64,000 nt of DNA. Origin: Alteromonas halophila. GTDB lineage: Bacteria; Pseudomonadota; Gammaproteobacteria; Enterobacterales; Alteromonadaceae. The stretch is taken from positions 124,001-188,000 of the forward strand of contig NZ_BMXP01000006.1 in NCBI RefSeq assembly GCF_014651815.1, written 5' to 3'. The translations under genes were made by a program, and so were the position numbers. The notes under the pieces are model-generated. The model was given only the letters and a program-made list of their open reading frames with translations, was not told the DNA's origin and did no database searches. Shown piece by piece: positions 56,123 to 64,000 of the stretch; the first letter of the stretch is position 1, and the number at the start of each line of letters is the position of its first letter.

Positions 56123-57628
56123 ATGCTAAGCAGGCTCCTGTCCTCTGTTTACAGCTGGATTGCGATGGTGACCATTGTCATCATCGTTATCACAGCTAAC
56201 TCATTTTATGTTGTCAACACACTGAATACCCAGTCCACCCTTGAAGCCAAACTCTTTACCACCAACCGAATAATCAATGCTGCCAATGACCTGCACGCGT
56301 CAATCCTGCGTGTGGAATCTGCCCAGCGCGGCTATATGTTAACCGGTGAGAAAGCGTTGCTGGAAGGCTACACTGATACGCTCAACCAGATTAATGAAAC
56401 GATCGATGAGGTAGAGATTGCGGCACAAAACTCCGATACAGAGCAGCAGTCTGTGCTTATCAACGAAATGCTGCTTATCGCCCGCGCGCACCTTAATCAC
56501 TTAATCGAATCGGTAGAAACACAACTCGAGGGTACGCCAGCGGAGGCTAATACCATCGCTGATACCATTGCGTTATACAGTGAGTTTGAAGCTGTCTTTG
56601 ACGATGTGAAAAACGCAGAGCGCGAAATTCAGGGCCGCCACCTGGCCGCACTGATGGCGCTGCGCGACAATTCCATAAAAACTCTGCTGGTTTCCTCAGG
56701 TTCGGCCATCTTTCTGATTATCGTGATTTTCGTGCTGCTAAAAACCAATGAACGAAGCAGTTACGAAAATCAGCAGAAGCTGTCACGGCTGAATATTGAA
56801 CTGGAGAAAAAAATTGCCGAGCGCACGCAGGAGTTGCAGCTCTATTCCGAAGAGCTGGTGCGCAGTAACAGAGAGCTTGAAGACTTTGCCTTTGTTGCCT
56901 CACATGATCTGCAGGAACCCCTGCGAAAAATTCGTGCGTTTGGCGATCGCCTGCGCTCTGGTTATCAGGAAGCACTGGATGAGCGTGGGCAGGACTTTCT
57001 GCAGCGTATGCTGAACGCGTCAGCCAGAATGTCGATGCTTATCACCGATTTGCTGGCATTTTCCCGGGTATCAACCCGCGGCAAAGACTTCGAGCGCGTG
57101 GCTCTCAGCGAAGTGGTTGACAGCGTGGTTGATGATCTTGAAGTCGCTATAGAAGAATCCGGAGCCACGCTGGATATCAGTAAACTGCCGGTAGTGAATG
57201 CCGATAAGTCACAAATGGACCAACTGTTCCTAAACCTACTATCAAATGCGCTTAAATTCAGGCAAGCTGACACCGCACCCCACATTGTGGTTAACGCCAG
57301 TGAGCCAAGTAGTGAAGAAATCGAAGGATTTTTACTGTCGGATGACTATCAATGGGTTAAGCTAACGATCTCAGATAATGGTATTGGTTTTGATCAGTCA
57401 TTTGCCGACAAAGTTTTTGCTCCTTTCCAGCGGCTACACGGGCGCAGCGAGTATCAGGGGACTGGCATTGGACTTGCAGTATGTCGCAGGATAGTAGAGC
57501 GACATAATGGTCAGATTCAGGCACGCAGTACCCCTGGTGAAGGCGCAACCTTTACTATTATCATGCCGAGTAACGGCGAACTTTTTAGTAATCAAGGCCA
57601 GGAAGGAATAACAACAAATGGCAACTAA
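56123..57628 (+). CDS. CHASE3-domain sensor histidine kinase
   Basis: 501 residues. First membrane span about 10-30, a CHASE3 periplasmic helical sensor (ESAQRGYMLTGEKALLEGY), second span about 190-210, coiled coil, DHp (FAFVASHDLQEPLRKIRAFGDRL, phospho-His) and HATPase (SNALKFR, DNGIGFDQ, GTGIGLAVCRRIVERH). The C-terminal form resembles phytochrome-type kinases that pair with single receivers. The receiver gene overlaps its end by 11 bases, so these two likely form one pair. Confidence 0.94.
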   Translation: MLSRLLSSVYSWIAMVTIVIIVITANSFYVVNTLNTQSTLEAKLFTTNRIINAANDLHASILRVESAQRGYMLTGEKALLEGYTDTLNQINETIDEVEIAAQNSDTEQQSVLINEMLLIARAHLNHLIESVETQLEGTPAEANTIADTIALYSEFEAVFDDVKNAEREIQGRHLAALMALRDNSIKTLLVSSGSAIFLIIVIFVLLKTNERSSYENQQKLSRLNIELEKKIAERTQELQLYSEELVRSNRELEDFAFVASHDLQEPLRKIRAFGDRLRSGYQEALDERGQDFLQRMLNASARMSMLITDLLAFSRVSTRGKDFERVALSEVVDSVVDDLEVAIEESGATLDISKLPVVNADKSQMDQLFLNLLSNALKFRQADTAPHIVVNASEPSSEEIEGFLLSDDYQWVKLTISDNGIGFDQSFADKVFAPFQRLHGRSEYQGTGIGLAVCRRIVERHNGQIQARSTPGEGATFTIIMPSNGELFSNQGQEGITTNGN

Positions 57629-58070
57629 GCAACCAAGTCCTATCACCATATTAATGGCAGACGACGATGAAGATGATCGTTTGCTCACCCTTGACGCGTT
57701 AAAAGAAAGCCGCGTACTGAACAACCTTTATTGTGTGGAAGATGGGATTGAACTGCTGGAATTTTTGCGACGCGAAGGCAAGTACAGCAACCCGGAAGAC
57801 GCCCCCCGCCCCAGTCTTATTCTGCTCGATTTGAATATGCCACGAAAAGACGGCCGTGAAGCGCTGCAGGAGTTGAAAGCTGATCCCGTGCTGCGCAGTA
57901 TCCCGGTCGTAATTTTAACCACATCAAAAGCGGAAGAAGACATGCTGCGCGGCTACGATTTAGGCTGCGCTTCCTATATCACCAAACCGGTTGATTTTGA
58001 CGGTCTGGTAGAGCTAATGCGTACGCTGGGGCGTTACTGGATAGAATTCGTCGAACTGCCACATGATTAA
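57618..58070 (+). CDS. Single-domain response regulator (Rcp1-like receiver)
   Basis: 150 residues, receiver domain only: acidic MADDDEDD, phospho-Asp in LILLDLNMPRKDG, conserved Thr in LTTSK and Lys in TKPVDF. The loop after the DNA-free receiver and the length match cyanobacterial Rcp1 and similar partners of phytochrome-type kinases. It probably shuttles phosphate from the upstream CHASE3 kinase, as it carries no output domain. Confidence 0.93.
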   Translation: MATKQPSPITILMADDDEDDRLLTLDALKESRVLNNLYCVEDGIELLEFLRREGKYSNPEDAPRPSLILLDLNMPRKDGREALQELKADPVLRSIPVVILTTSKAEEDMLRGYDLGCASYITKPVDFDGLVELMRTLGRYWIEFVELPHD

Positions 58071-58083
58071 ACGGTAGCTGGTT

Positions 58084-60075
58084 GTGGAAGATGTAATACG
58101 TGTCCTGCTGATAGAAGACGATGAGGATGATTACTTCCTCACTTCCGATTATCTGGACCGGTGTGAATCACCGTCATTTCACCTGACCTGGGTTACGAAC
58201 AGTTCTGATGCGCTGGATATACTCCAGCGCAAAAATTTCGACCTGTGCTTACTGGACTATATCCTTGGTTCAGAAAATGCCATCGATGTACTGGAAGTAC
58301 TTAAATCGAATCAGATCACGTTGCCAGTAGTCATTCTGACAGGTCAGAATGACGTTGCGGTAGACGAAATGGTGATGCGTGCAGGCGCCGCTGACTACCT
58401 GCAAAAATCTGAGCTCGAAACCCCTCGCTTCATGCGTACCATTCGCTATGCCATGGTCCGGCGCGAAATTGAAAATGAGCGTGTCGAACGGCATAAAATA
58501 GAGCAGAAAAATAAGGCGAAAGACAAGTTCCTCGCTCACCTAGGTCATGAACTGCGCACCCCACTCACCTCTATTCTGGGGTATACCGAGCTGCTGCTTG
58601 ATGAGAATCGCTACCCGGATGTCGAGCAGGAACTGAATATAATTCATACCAATGGTAAACATCTGCTAAGCCTGCTCAATGACTTGCTGGATATGTCACG
58701 CCTGATGGCCGAGCGTCTGGAGCTGACACGAAAAGACATTGAGCTGGACGGGCTCATGACCGATGTCTATTCACTCATGAATCTGGCCGCGAAAGACAAA
58801 GGGTTGCAGTTGATACTGGATTCGGAAAACCCGGTTCCTGAACAAATCAATGCTGACCCGACCCGATTGCGACAGGTGCTAATTAACCTTATCAGTAATG
58901 CCATTAAATTTACCGATAAGGGCCATATCAACGTGTCGGTGGAGTTGCTTTCACCGTCTATGGCATCGAGCCGCGAGCGCCTGTTATTCAGGGTAGCAGA
59001 CTCGGGCATTGGCATGCCTCCTAATAAACTGGAAACTATTTTTCAGCCGTTTGAACAAATTGAAGATGTGATGCGCGCTAACCATGGCGGCGCCGGGCTT
59101 GGTCTGGCTATCTCCCGCGAGCTGGTGCATATGATGGGCGGCGAAATCAATGTGGAGTCATCATTTGGCAAAGGCAGTATTTTTTCCTTTACCATTGATC
59201 CCGGAACGCTTGAAGGGATCCCACGTCGGCGTCTGAGTCTTACGCTGCCAACCCGCCGCGACAATGAAGAGCTTAACCTGCATGTCTCAGGCCGGGTGCT
59301 GATTGTCGATGATTTAAGAGAGTTACGCCGCCTGACTGGGCACCTGGTCAGCCAGTGTCATGCCAGCGTTGCCTTTGCTGAAAATGGCGTGAAAGCACTG
59401 GAGGCAGTGCTTCAGGCAGAAGAAGAGGGTCACCCTTTCCACCTGGTGCTTATGGACATCCACATGCCGGTCATGAATGGCATTGACTCGCTGAAAGCCA
59501 TCCGCCGTCACAAAAGCAATGTGTCGGTCGTCGCCTTAACGGCGGCAAACCGAAAAGGCCTTAAACAGTCACTACTCGATTCCGGCTTTGATGAAGTGCT
59601 GGGTAAGCCGATTGACAGAGTCGCACTAACCCAGATTCTCGACCGTTACCTGATCCGTACGGAAGGACCTGCGCCATCCAGGGAGTTTGAAAAGCAACGG
59701 GCCCCCGAAGAAACAATATCCAAGACAGTGTCACGTAAGGTGTTGCTAATTGAAGACGACGAGGATGCAGCGGAGCTAATTCAGTTACTGCTCGCTAATC
59801 AGGGACATGACGTGATTATTGCGCAAACCGGTAATCAGGCAATTTCTACCATGCGGGAAGTTGTTTTTGATGTCATATTGATGGACCTGACGCTGCCCGA
59901 TTATCACGGGTATGACCTCGCCGAAGACACCCGCCGGTTACAGTCCTCTGCTCAGGTGTTCATTGTCAGTGGCTATCAGCCGGAAAAAGAAAAAATGGAA
60001 TCGCTTGGGATTAAAGGCGCTCTGCTGAAACCCGTGGCGAAAGCCGATCTCATGGAACTATTTGAATCCATTTAG
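58084..60075 (+). CDS. Hybrid histidine kinase with three receiver domains
   Basis: 663 residues from a GTG at 58084. Order: receiver 1 (VLLIEDDEDDYF, LCLLDYILG), a coiled-coil linker, DHp (FLAHLGHELRTPLTSILGY), HATPase (SNAIKFTDKG, GGAGLGLAISRELV), receiver 2 (LIVDDLREL, VLMDIHMPVMNG) and receiver 3 (LLIEDDEDAAEL, VILMDLTLPDYHG). No membrane span: a soluble kinase fed by its N-terminal receiver, hence acting downstream of another kinase. No Hpt domain is seen inside, so phosphate must leave through receivers or reach a separate partner. Confidence 0.94.
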   Translation: MEDVIRVLLIEDDEDDYFLTSDYLDRCESPSFHLTWVTNSSDALDILQRKNFDLCLLDYILGSENAIDVLEVLKSNQITLPVVILTGQNDVAVDEMVMRAGAADYLQKSELETPRFMRTIRYAMVRREIENERVERHKIEQKNKAKDKFLAHLGHELRTPLTSILGYTELLLDENRYPDVEQELNIIHTNGKHLLSLLNDLLDMSRLMAERLELTRKDIELDGLMTDVYSLMNLAAKDKGLQLILDSENPVPEQINADPTRLRQVLINLISNAIKFTDKGHINVSVELLSPSMASSRERLLFRVADSGIGMPPNKLETIFQPFEQIEDVMRANHGGAGLGLAISRELVHMMGGEINVESSFGKGSIFSFTIDPGTLEGIPRRRLSLTLPTRRDNEELNLHVSGRVLIVDDLRELRRLTGHLVSQCHASVAFAENGVKALEAVLQAEEEGHPFHLVLMDIHMPVMNGIDSLKAIRRHKSNVSVVALTAANRKGLKQSLLDSGFDEVLGKPIDRVALTQILDRYLIRTEGPAPSREFEKQRAPEETISKTVSRKVLLIEDDEDAAELIQLLLANQGHDVIIAQTGNQAISTMREVVFDVILMDLTLPDYHGYDLAEDTRRLQSSAQVFIVSGYQPEKEKMESLGIKGALLKPVAKADLMELFESI

Positions 60076-60194
60076 AAATTACTTCAGTACACGTTACAGG
60101 AGGGTGAAAAACACCAGCACCTTTGCATTCACAATGTACAGGCGTCAGTGTATTTCACACACTACACTTATTATTTGTACCCAAAGGAATTGCC

Positions 60195-60746
60195 ATGAGA
60201 ATACGTAACTTGCTGCCACTATTACTGAGCATGTCCCTGGTCACGCTGTTCGCCGGCTGCTCCAGTGTGCCGTCGGCCTCTCCTACCCCTTATCAGTCTG
60301 CCACCGGCAAACAGGGTTACGGCTATTCCAGCGTTCAACTAAGCGAGAGTGAATACCGCATCATGTTTAAAGCGACCGAAGCCACGCCGGCTGACATGGT
60401 GCAACAGTACAGTGTTCTGCGTGCCGCAGAGCTGGCTGAGGAACAGGGATATCAATACCTCGCCGTTGTTAAAACGGACGTAGAAACCAAACCTGCGCTG
60501 GGTCGAAAAGTGGTCAAGGGCCAGGACGGACAGGTGTTTCCCCCTGAGCAGCAATGCACCATGTCTGGCTGCACCGAGCCGGGACAAATAAATCAGGCCG
60601 CGGCGAACGATGTTCAGGTCGAAACGACCCCTATGAAAAATGTGTACTACTCCATTCTGGTGCGAATGGGAAACAGTGAGCAAAGTACCGGTTCCAATGC
60701 GCTACTGGTAAGAGACATTCTGGCTGATCGTCCCGATGCAAATTAA
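60195..60746 (+). CDS. Lipoprotein of the CC0125/CC1285 type
   Basis: 183 residues from the ATG at 60195, after AAAGGAA. Signal and lipobox LFAGC, then a mature part with TPYQSATGKQGYGYSSVQLSESEYRIMFKATEATPADMVQQYSVLRAAELAEEQGYQYLAVV, the conserved core of this lipoprotein group. Function not known. A hairpin terminator follows (60779-60808). Confidence 0.8.
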   Translation: MRIRNLLPLLLSMSLVTLFAGCSSVPSASPTPYQSATGKQGYGYSSVQLSESEYRIMFKATEATPADMVQQYSVLRAAELAEEQGYQYLAVVKTDVETKPALGRKVVKGQDGQVFPPEQQCTMSGCTEPGQINQAAANDVQVETTPMKNVYYSILVRMGNSEQSTGSNALLVRDILADRPDAN

Positions 60747-60778
60747 AATTCTGCGCTGAATGTAATTTTTCTTCACTC

Positions 60779-60808
60779 ACCGGGTAATTATTACCCGGTT
60801 CTTACTTT
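60779..60808 (+). terminator. Rho-independent terminator
   Basis: ACCGGGTAA and TTACCCGGT (60779-60787, 60791-60799) form a perfect 9-bp stem with a 3-base loop, followed by TTCTTACTTT. It ends the lipoprotein transcript. Confidence 0.75.
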
Positions 60809-60973
60809 ACAGCCTACCTGCTAGTACCTATGCTAGCTTAGCATATGTTATATAAAGGTTTTTTTACCTTAACCAAGCCGTTCCAATGGAACGCACTGTG
60901 CATTATTACAAGAATATTAACTGCGTTTTGTGCACGCACTATAAAAGTAGCGAATAGTAATCGATGTTTTTTC

Positions 60974-61001
60974 ACGCCTGTGCTTTACAGCAGGCGTTTT
61001 T
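60974..61001 (+). terminator. Terminator-like hairpin in the DUF2383 gene leader
   Basis: ACGCCTG and CAGGCGT pair across a 10-base loop and run into TTTTT, 33 bases before the start codon. No gene ends nearby. It is either an attenuator of the downstream gene or the end of a short transcript from 60810-60970, which also holds the palindromes ATGCTA-GCT-TAGCAT (60830) and GTTCCA-A-TGGAAC (60880). Confidence 0.5.
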
Positions 61002-61033
61002 CACGCAGGAAAGTACACAATCAGGAGCATTTC

Positions 61034-61468
61034 ATGCTTAACAGCACGCACACCCGCAATGCCAGCAAAATTGCAAGAGTGCTTGACGGTGGCGTAGATT
61101 TCTATCAGCAGGGTATTGATAACATTTCCGGCGACAATGTTCGCGCGATGTTCAGACGCATGGTCGATGAAAAACAAAAAGCCATTGCCATGATGAAGCC
61201 ATTTATTGTCAGTGACAACGATGACGATGATGACTGGTATGCTGAATTTGAAAAACTCTACTCGTCAGTAGCTAAAAAAGCGGCTGAGATGTCTGACAAA
61301 GACTTTATTTCCGGCCTGGAAGAGGCAGAGACGAAAGTCATGGCACTCATTGAGTCAATCCTCAATGACATTGAGCACTCATCATTCGCGTCTGAGCTTC
61401 GCCGCATGCGGACCCGCATGCAGCAATGTAAAGATGAGATGGCTTCGCTGAAAAACGCTGTAACCTAG
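61034..61468 (+). CDS. DUF2383 / PA2169-like four-helix protein
   Basis: 144 residues from the ATG at 61034, after CAGGAG; the longer frame to 60845 crosses a terminator-like hairpin. Helical, with LDGGVDFYQQGIDNI and VRAMFRRMVDEKQKAIAMM resembling ferritin-like DUF2383 proteins (PA2169 family), a long acidic linker (DNDDDDDW) and a second helical pair. Such proteins are often stress induced; the exact role is unknown. It stands alone before the convergent YfbR gene. Confidence 0.75.
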   Translation: MLNSTHTRNASKIARVLDGGVDFYQQGIDNISGDNVRAMFRRMVDEKQKAIAMMKPFIVSDNDDDDDWYAEFEKLYSSVAKKAAEMSDKDFISGLEEAETKVMALIESILNDIEHSSFASELRRMRTRMQQCKDEMASLKNAVT

Positions 61469-61497
61469 GGAAGATGCGAACAAGCCTTGCTTGATTA

Positions 61498-62145
61498 TCA
61501 CCCGTCTTTCAGGTGAATATCATTGGCATGCTCTACCCAGTCCAAAGCACGGGTCTGCTCATCAAGTGTCCCTTTCGCATCTTCCAGAAATACCTGACAA
61601 AAGTAATCTACCGCTTTAAAGCGCCCCCGGTAGGTCTCTAACTGTACCTCCATCTCCTGCATTGCATTGGCGAATTCTGAGTTCGATTTAGACAGCTCAT
61701 AATCACACTTCAGGTAGGCGCAGAGTACGTCGGCTGCCTTGGCCAGTCGCACGTGAATATCATCCTTATTCTGTTCAATCAGCGGCTGATAGCGTTTACG
61801 CAATGTTTCCGGCAGCGTTTGAATAAGCATACCTTCGAACCGGCGTTCGAGTTTTTTGATTGCGGCAGTCGTTTCCGGATCGTGGTACTTTACCGGACTG
61901 GGAATATCACTCATTCCGGCAATTTCACTCCCCTCGTGAAAGACAGCCATGGCAGCAACCCGGTCAGGATTAACCTCTTCGCCAAACACATCAGCCGCAA
62001 TGGCACCCAGCATGTGGGCCACCATCGATGCCTCGTAAATGTGCGTTGAAAGCATTTCTTCCTGAAACTGAGCCATCAGGGGCCAGCGCTTAACGTTACG
62101 TGCGCGTTGCATCAGCCCGATGAACGCAGAATGGGTGTTAGACAT
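61498..62145 (-). CDS. 5'-deoxynucleotidase, YfbR-like HD domain
   Basis: 215 residues. Starts HSAFIGLMQRARNVKRWPLM; HD-domain ligands are in THIYEASMVAHMLG, VFHEGSEIAGMSD and the late KAADVLCAYLKC. The residues match YfbR, a metal-dependent 5'-deoxynucleotidase that dephosphorylates dNMPs and helps balance nucleotide pools. It is convergent with the DUF2383 gene. Confidence 0.9.
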   Translation of the reverse strand: MSNTHSAFIGLMQRARNVKRWPLMAQFQEEMLSTHIYEASMVAHMLGAIAADVFGEEVNPDRVAAMAVFHEGSEIAGMSDIPSPVKYHDPETTAAIKKLERRFEGMLIQTLPETLRKRYQPLIEQNKDDIHVRLAKAADVLCAYLKCDYELSKSNSEFANAMQEMEVQLETYRGRFKAVDYFCQVFLEDAKGTLDEQTRALDWVEHANDIHLKDG

Positions 62146-62232
62146 AGGTAAATTTTTTATGGAGTAGTGTCATAAAGTGTACCATTGTCTCTGCTTGCCC
62201 TGCATCATCTGACTGTTCTTCAGGGCGTGTTT

Positions 62233-62248
62233 ATTACAAGCATGTAAT
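62233..62248. promoter_or_regulatory. Perfect palindrome, possible activator site
   Basis: ATTACA-AGCA-TGTAAT is a perfect 6+4+6 palindrome centred about 137 bases before the predicted sigma-54 start point of the DUF1328 operon, a usual place for an enhancer-binding protein. It may equally belong to the divergent YfbR gene. Confidence 0.35.
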
Positions 62249-62351
62249 TCCTTCATTCGCATTGTAAAATCGGCGCTTTTTTACTACTCCGATCACTCCC
62301 GCCTGTATCCTGAATTACACTTTTGTCATGTTTTTCATAAACTTGAGACTT

Positions 62352-62367
62352 TGGCACAGATGTCGCA
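62352..62367 (+). promoter_or_regulatory. Sigma-54-like promoter of the DUF1328 operon
   Basis: TGGCAC-AGATG-TCGCA has the required GG-N10-GC spacing and a perfect -24 half. The start would fall near 62378. TTGAGA (62343) and TATATT (62368) with a 19-base spacer form a weaker sigma-70 alternative on the same bases. Confidence 0.45.
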
Positions 62368-62411
62368 TATATTCTTGTGATTAATTTTACAAGCAACAAG
62401 AGGATCTTGTT

Positions 62412-62588
62412 ATGTTGGGTTGGGCAATTACGTTTTTTATAATCGCGATTATTGCAGCTGTATTTGGCTTTGGCGGCATCGCCGGTGCAGCAACAGGTAT
62501 TGCGCAGTTCCTGTTCTTTGTCTTCGTAGCGTTGCTGGTTATTTCACTGATTGCAAACGCATTACGCGGCAAATCACCAAGAGCATAA
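62412..62588 (+). CDS. DUF1328 (YtjA-like) small membrane protein
   Basis: 58 residues, with the DUF1328 core [25 protein letters not shown] and a second hydrophobic helix [15 protein letters not shown]. It is a two-span inner-membrane protein of unknown role, often co-expressed with stress genes. The 17 bases before the ATG are a perfect hairpin, AACAAGA-GGA-TCTTGTT (62395-62411), with the ribosome-binding GGA as its loop. The acidic lipoprotein gene follows after 9 bases. Confidence 0.85.
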   Translation: MLGWAITFFIIAIIAAVFGFGGIAGAATGIAQFLFFVFVALLVISLIANALRGKSPRA

Positions 62589-62597
62589 GGAGTAAGT

Positions 62598-62879
62598 ATG
62601 ATAAGCAAATCACTATTAGCAGCACTGCTACTGGCCGGAAGTTCAGTTGTCTTTCTGGGCGCATGTACTGACGGTGACGTCGAAGAGGCCGGTGAAGAAG
62701 TAGATCAAATGGTAGAAGAGTCTGGTGATGCAATGGATGACGCCGGCGATGAAATGAGCGATGCCATGGATGACGCAGGTGACGAAATGGATGAGGCCGT
62801 CGACGACGCGGGCAACGCCATGGAAGATGCGTGTGAAGACGTTAAAGAAGGTGTAGACGCCGAAGACGACGACTGCTAA
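62598..62879 (+). CDS. Acidic lipoprotein with hendecad repeats
   Basis: 93 residues, start after AAGGAG. Signal peptide with lipobox LGAC, so the Cys is lipid anchored. The mature part is very acidic and built from 11-residue repeats (MDDAGDEMSDA, MDDAGDEMDEA, VDDAGNAMEDA), which would form a right-handed coiled coil. Two 24-base copies at 62733 and 62766 show recent repeat growth in the DNA. A final CEDVKEG...DDDC adds two Cys. Function unknown; perhaps an envelope spacer or ion-binding rod. Same operon as DUF1328. Confidence 0.72.
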   Translation: MISKSLLAALLLAGSSVVFLGACTDGDVEEAGEEVDQMVEESGDAMDDAGDEMSDAMDDAGDEMDEAVDDAGNAMEDACEDVKEGVDAEDDDC

Positions 62880-62896
62880 CACCCTCTTTAGATGAT

Positions 62897-62932
62897 AATG
62901 CCGGCGGTGCACATTTGCCCGCCGGCATTTTC
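62897..62932 (+). terminator. Rho-independent terminator of the DUF1328 operon
   Basis: AATGCCGGCGG (62897-62907) pairs with CCGCCGGCATT (62919-62929) in a perfect 11-bp stem and is followed by TTTTC. It is the strongest terminator in the window. Confidence 0.85.
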
Positions 62933-63052
62933 GTATCTGCAGGTAAATAAATTCAGATTACCTGTCCCGTGAGCCGCACACTTAACCGATCGAAATAAGT
63001 CTGTAGCAGGTATAAGCCCTTAATACGTAACTGACTTTAAGGGATACCGGTT

Positions 63053-64000
63053 TTGCAGAAACAATTGGCCGTCACAGCGCTGTTACTGCCCTTCGCGGTA
63101 CAGGCGACAGACAAGCCACCTTCCTATTCAGCATTTGTCACCACGGATGGCAGTAAGCCATTCACCACTGAAAAAACACCTGAAGCAAGTTTACGAAGCT
63201 ACGCCGGTGTAGCACTGCGCTATTCGCTGAGCGATAACTGGCAGGCCTATGGATCAGTGCACACGTTGCAGGGAGATAATGGCGCCGAGATAACGCAGGA
63301 TATTCAGGTTTACTCTAATATTGATGCCGGCGCTTTCACTGGCATTTATGACGCCTGGCTTGAAGGCAGCTTTCATGATGGTGCAGCCCGCATCAAGCTC
63401 GGCCAGTTCGACGCCAACAGCGAATTTGCGGTGCCCGAGTACGCCAGCGACTTTATTCATTCCTCCATGGGGTTTAGCCCGACCATCACATTTTTGCCTA
63501 CTTACCCTTCCCCAACGATAGGTGCAAGCGCGCATGCTGCCATGGGCGAGGTGTCAGTATCACTGGGGCTGTTCAGCGATGAAGACAATCGTTTCGAGCA
63601 GGTATTCAGTATTGGTGAGCTTACCTGGGATACATCACTGGCTGCCATCACGCTCGGAGCCTGGCAGTTTGATGGCGATGTACAACAGGAAGCAACCGGT
63701 CTGAGTGATACCCAAACATTTGGTACCTACCTGGTTGCAGAGGGCGCATTGCCGGTATCAGGCTCAATATTGTCTGCACCTCGCTGGTTTGCACAGGTGG
63801 GCTGGGCAGAGCACCAATTTAATCCTGTCAGGCTTCACCTGGGTGCGGGTATCAGCACCACGTCGCTGATGCACAATCCCAATCACAGTGCCGGACTTGC
63901 TATTACGCATGTAGAGGTCGCTGCAGACTATTACCCCGGCCAGGCATCTGTCGCAGACTCGGAAACCACGATTGAGCTGTTTTACCAGTACCAGCTAAGT
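63053..64000 (+). CDS. OprB-type carbohydrate-selective porin (3' end outside window)
   Basis: The frame opens with a TTG at 63053, 8 bases after AAGGGA (63039-63044), and stays open to the window end, at least 316 residues. Signal peptide MQKQLAVTALLLPFAVQA. Segments such as YDAWLEGSF, IKLGQFDANSEFAVPEYASDFIHSSMGFSP and FLPTYPSPTIGA match the OprB barrel family, which passes sugars and other small solutes through the outer membrane. No ATG in the frame is better placed. Confidence 0.85.
   Translation, partial: MQKQLAVTALLLPFAVQATDKPPSYSAFVTTDGSKPFTTEKTPEASLRSYAGVALRYSLSDNWQAYGSVHTLQGDNGAEITQDIQVYSNIDAGAFTGIYDAWLEGSFHDGAARIKLGQFDANSEFAVPEYASDFIHSSMGFSPTITFLPTYPSPTIGASAHAAMGEVSVSLGLFSDEDNRFEQVFSIGELTWDTSLAAITLGAWQFDGDVQQEATGLSDTQTFGTYLVAEGALPVSGSILSAPRWFAQVGWAEHQFNPVRLHLGAGISTTSLMHNPNHSAGLAITHVEVAADYYPGQASVADSETTIELFYQYQLS

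Noticed and set aside
60845..61033. N-terminal extension of the DUF2383 protein
   Set aside because: The extension has no family match, crosses a terminator-like hairpin, and a clear CAGGAG site precedes the internal ATG at 61034.
1..64000. tRNA, rRNA or prophage genes
   Set aside because: No cloverleaf with conserved T-loop, no rRNA-like stretch and no phage structural or integrase genes were seen on either strand by reading; a tRNAscan run would settle the first.

Overview
The window looks like chromosomal DNA of a marine gammaproteobacterium of the Alteromonadales, probably Alteromonadaceae. This is an inference from gene content: recC-recB-recD, a hdfR-maoP pair, YceH, DUF2750, DUF2789, a YfbR nucleotidase, an RNase J-type nuclease, TonB-dependent and OprB-type outer-membrane proteins, and FNR-type operators. 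It is gene dense. I see no rRNA, tRNA, CRISPR array, prophage or intact transposase.

Layout. 1-5166: the 3' part of a short-chain dehydrogenase, a small exported protein, then a leftward run for acyl-CoA and quinone redox metabolism (histidine phosphatase, acyl-CoA dehydrogenase, APH-like kinase, quinone oxidoreductase). 5402-7945: TonB-dependent receptor. 8029-16569: molybdenum cofactor block with XdhC, FNR-controlled hemN, modABC, moaEDCB and a MoeB/ThiF-type adenylyltransferase. 16580-16845: a non-coding mobile-element-like palindromic block touching the start of an AstE/AspA-type deacylase. 18021-21019: a large secreted metalloprotease, divergent from an uncharacterised gene behind a perfect FNR box. 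21025-29743: recD, recB, recC. 29821-30068: a predicted sigma-54-driven small RNA. 30194-36000: dimeric dUTPase, acyl-CoA synthetase and a two-subunit Tat-exported molybdenum hydroxylase, a probable client of the cofactor block.

36040-42009: a beta-propeller PAS-GGDEF-EAL protein beside a tandem family of 167-residue membrane proteins. Two copies are intact, one is a decayed relic between them, and a small exported peptide is translationally coupled to the first copy. This is the least explained locus in the window. 42108-48107: RNase J-like nuclease, YceH, DUF2789, DUF2750 and an active/inactive pair of M16 peptidases. 48192-53306: hdfR, maoP, a double PRC-barrel protein, fumC, and a thiol-type ArsR regulator divergent from a rhodanese. 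53464-60075: a signalling cluster (LysR, NtrC-type regulator, an isolated 74-residue DHp-like protein, CHASE3 kinase, single-domain receiver, hybrid kinase). 60195-64000: envelope and stress genes, including a DUF1328 / acidic hendecad-repeat lipoprotein operon with a sigma-54-like promoter, ending inside an OprB-type porin.

Themes that tie the genes together: molybdenum cofactor supply with a molybdenum hydroxylase; FNR-type oxygen control at two promoters; and sigma-54 signals at two promoters in a window that also encodes a sigma-54 activator. The regulatory links are inferred from sequence only.
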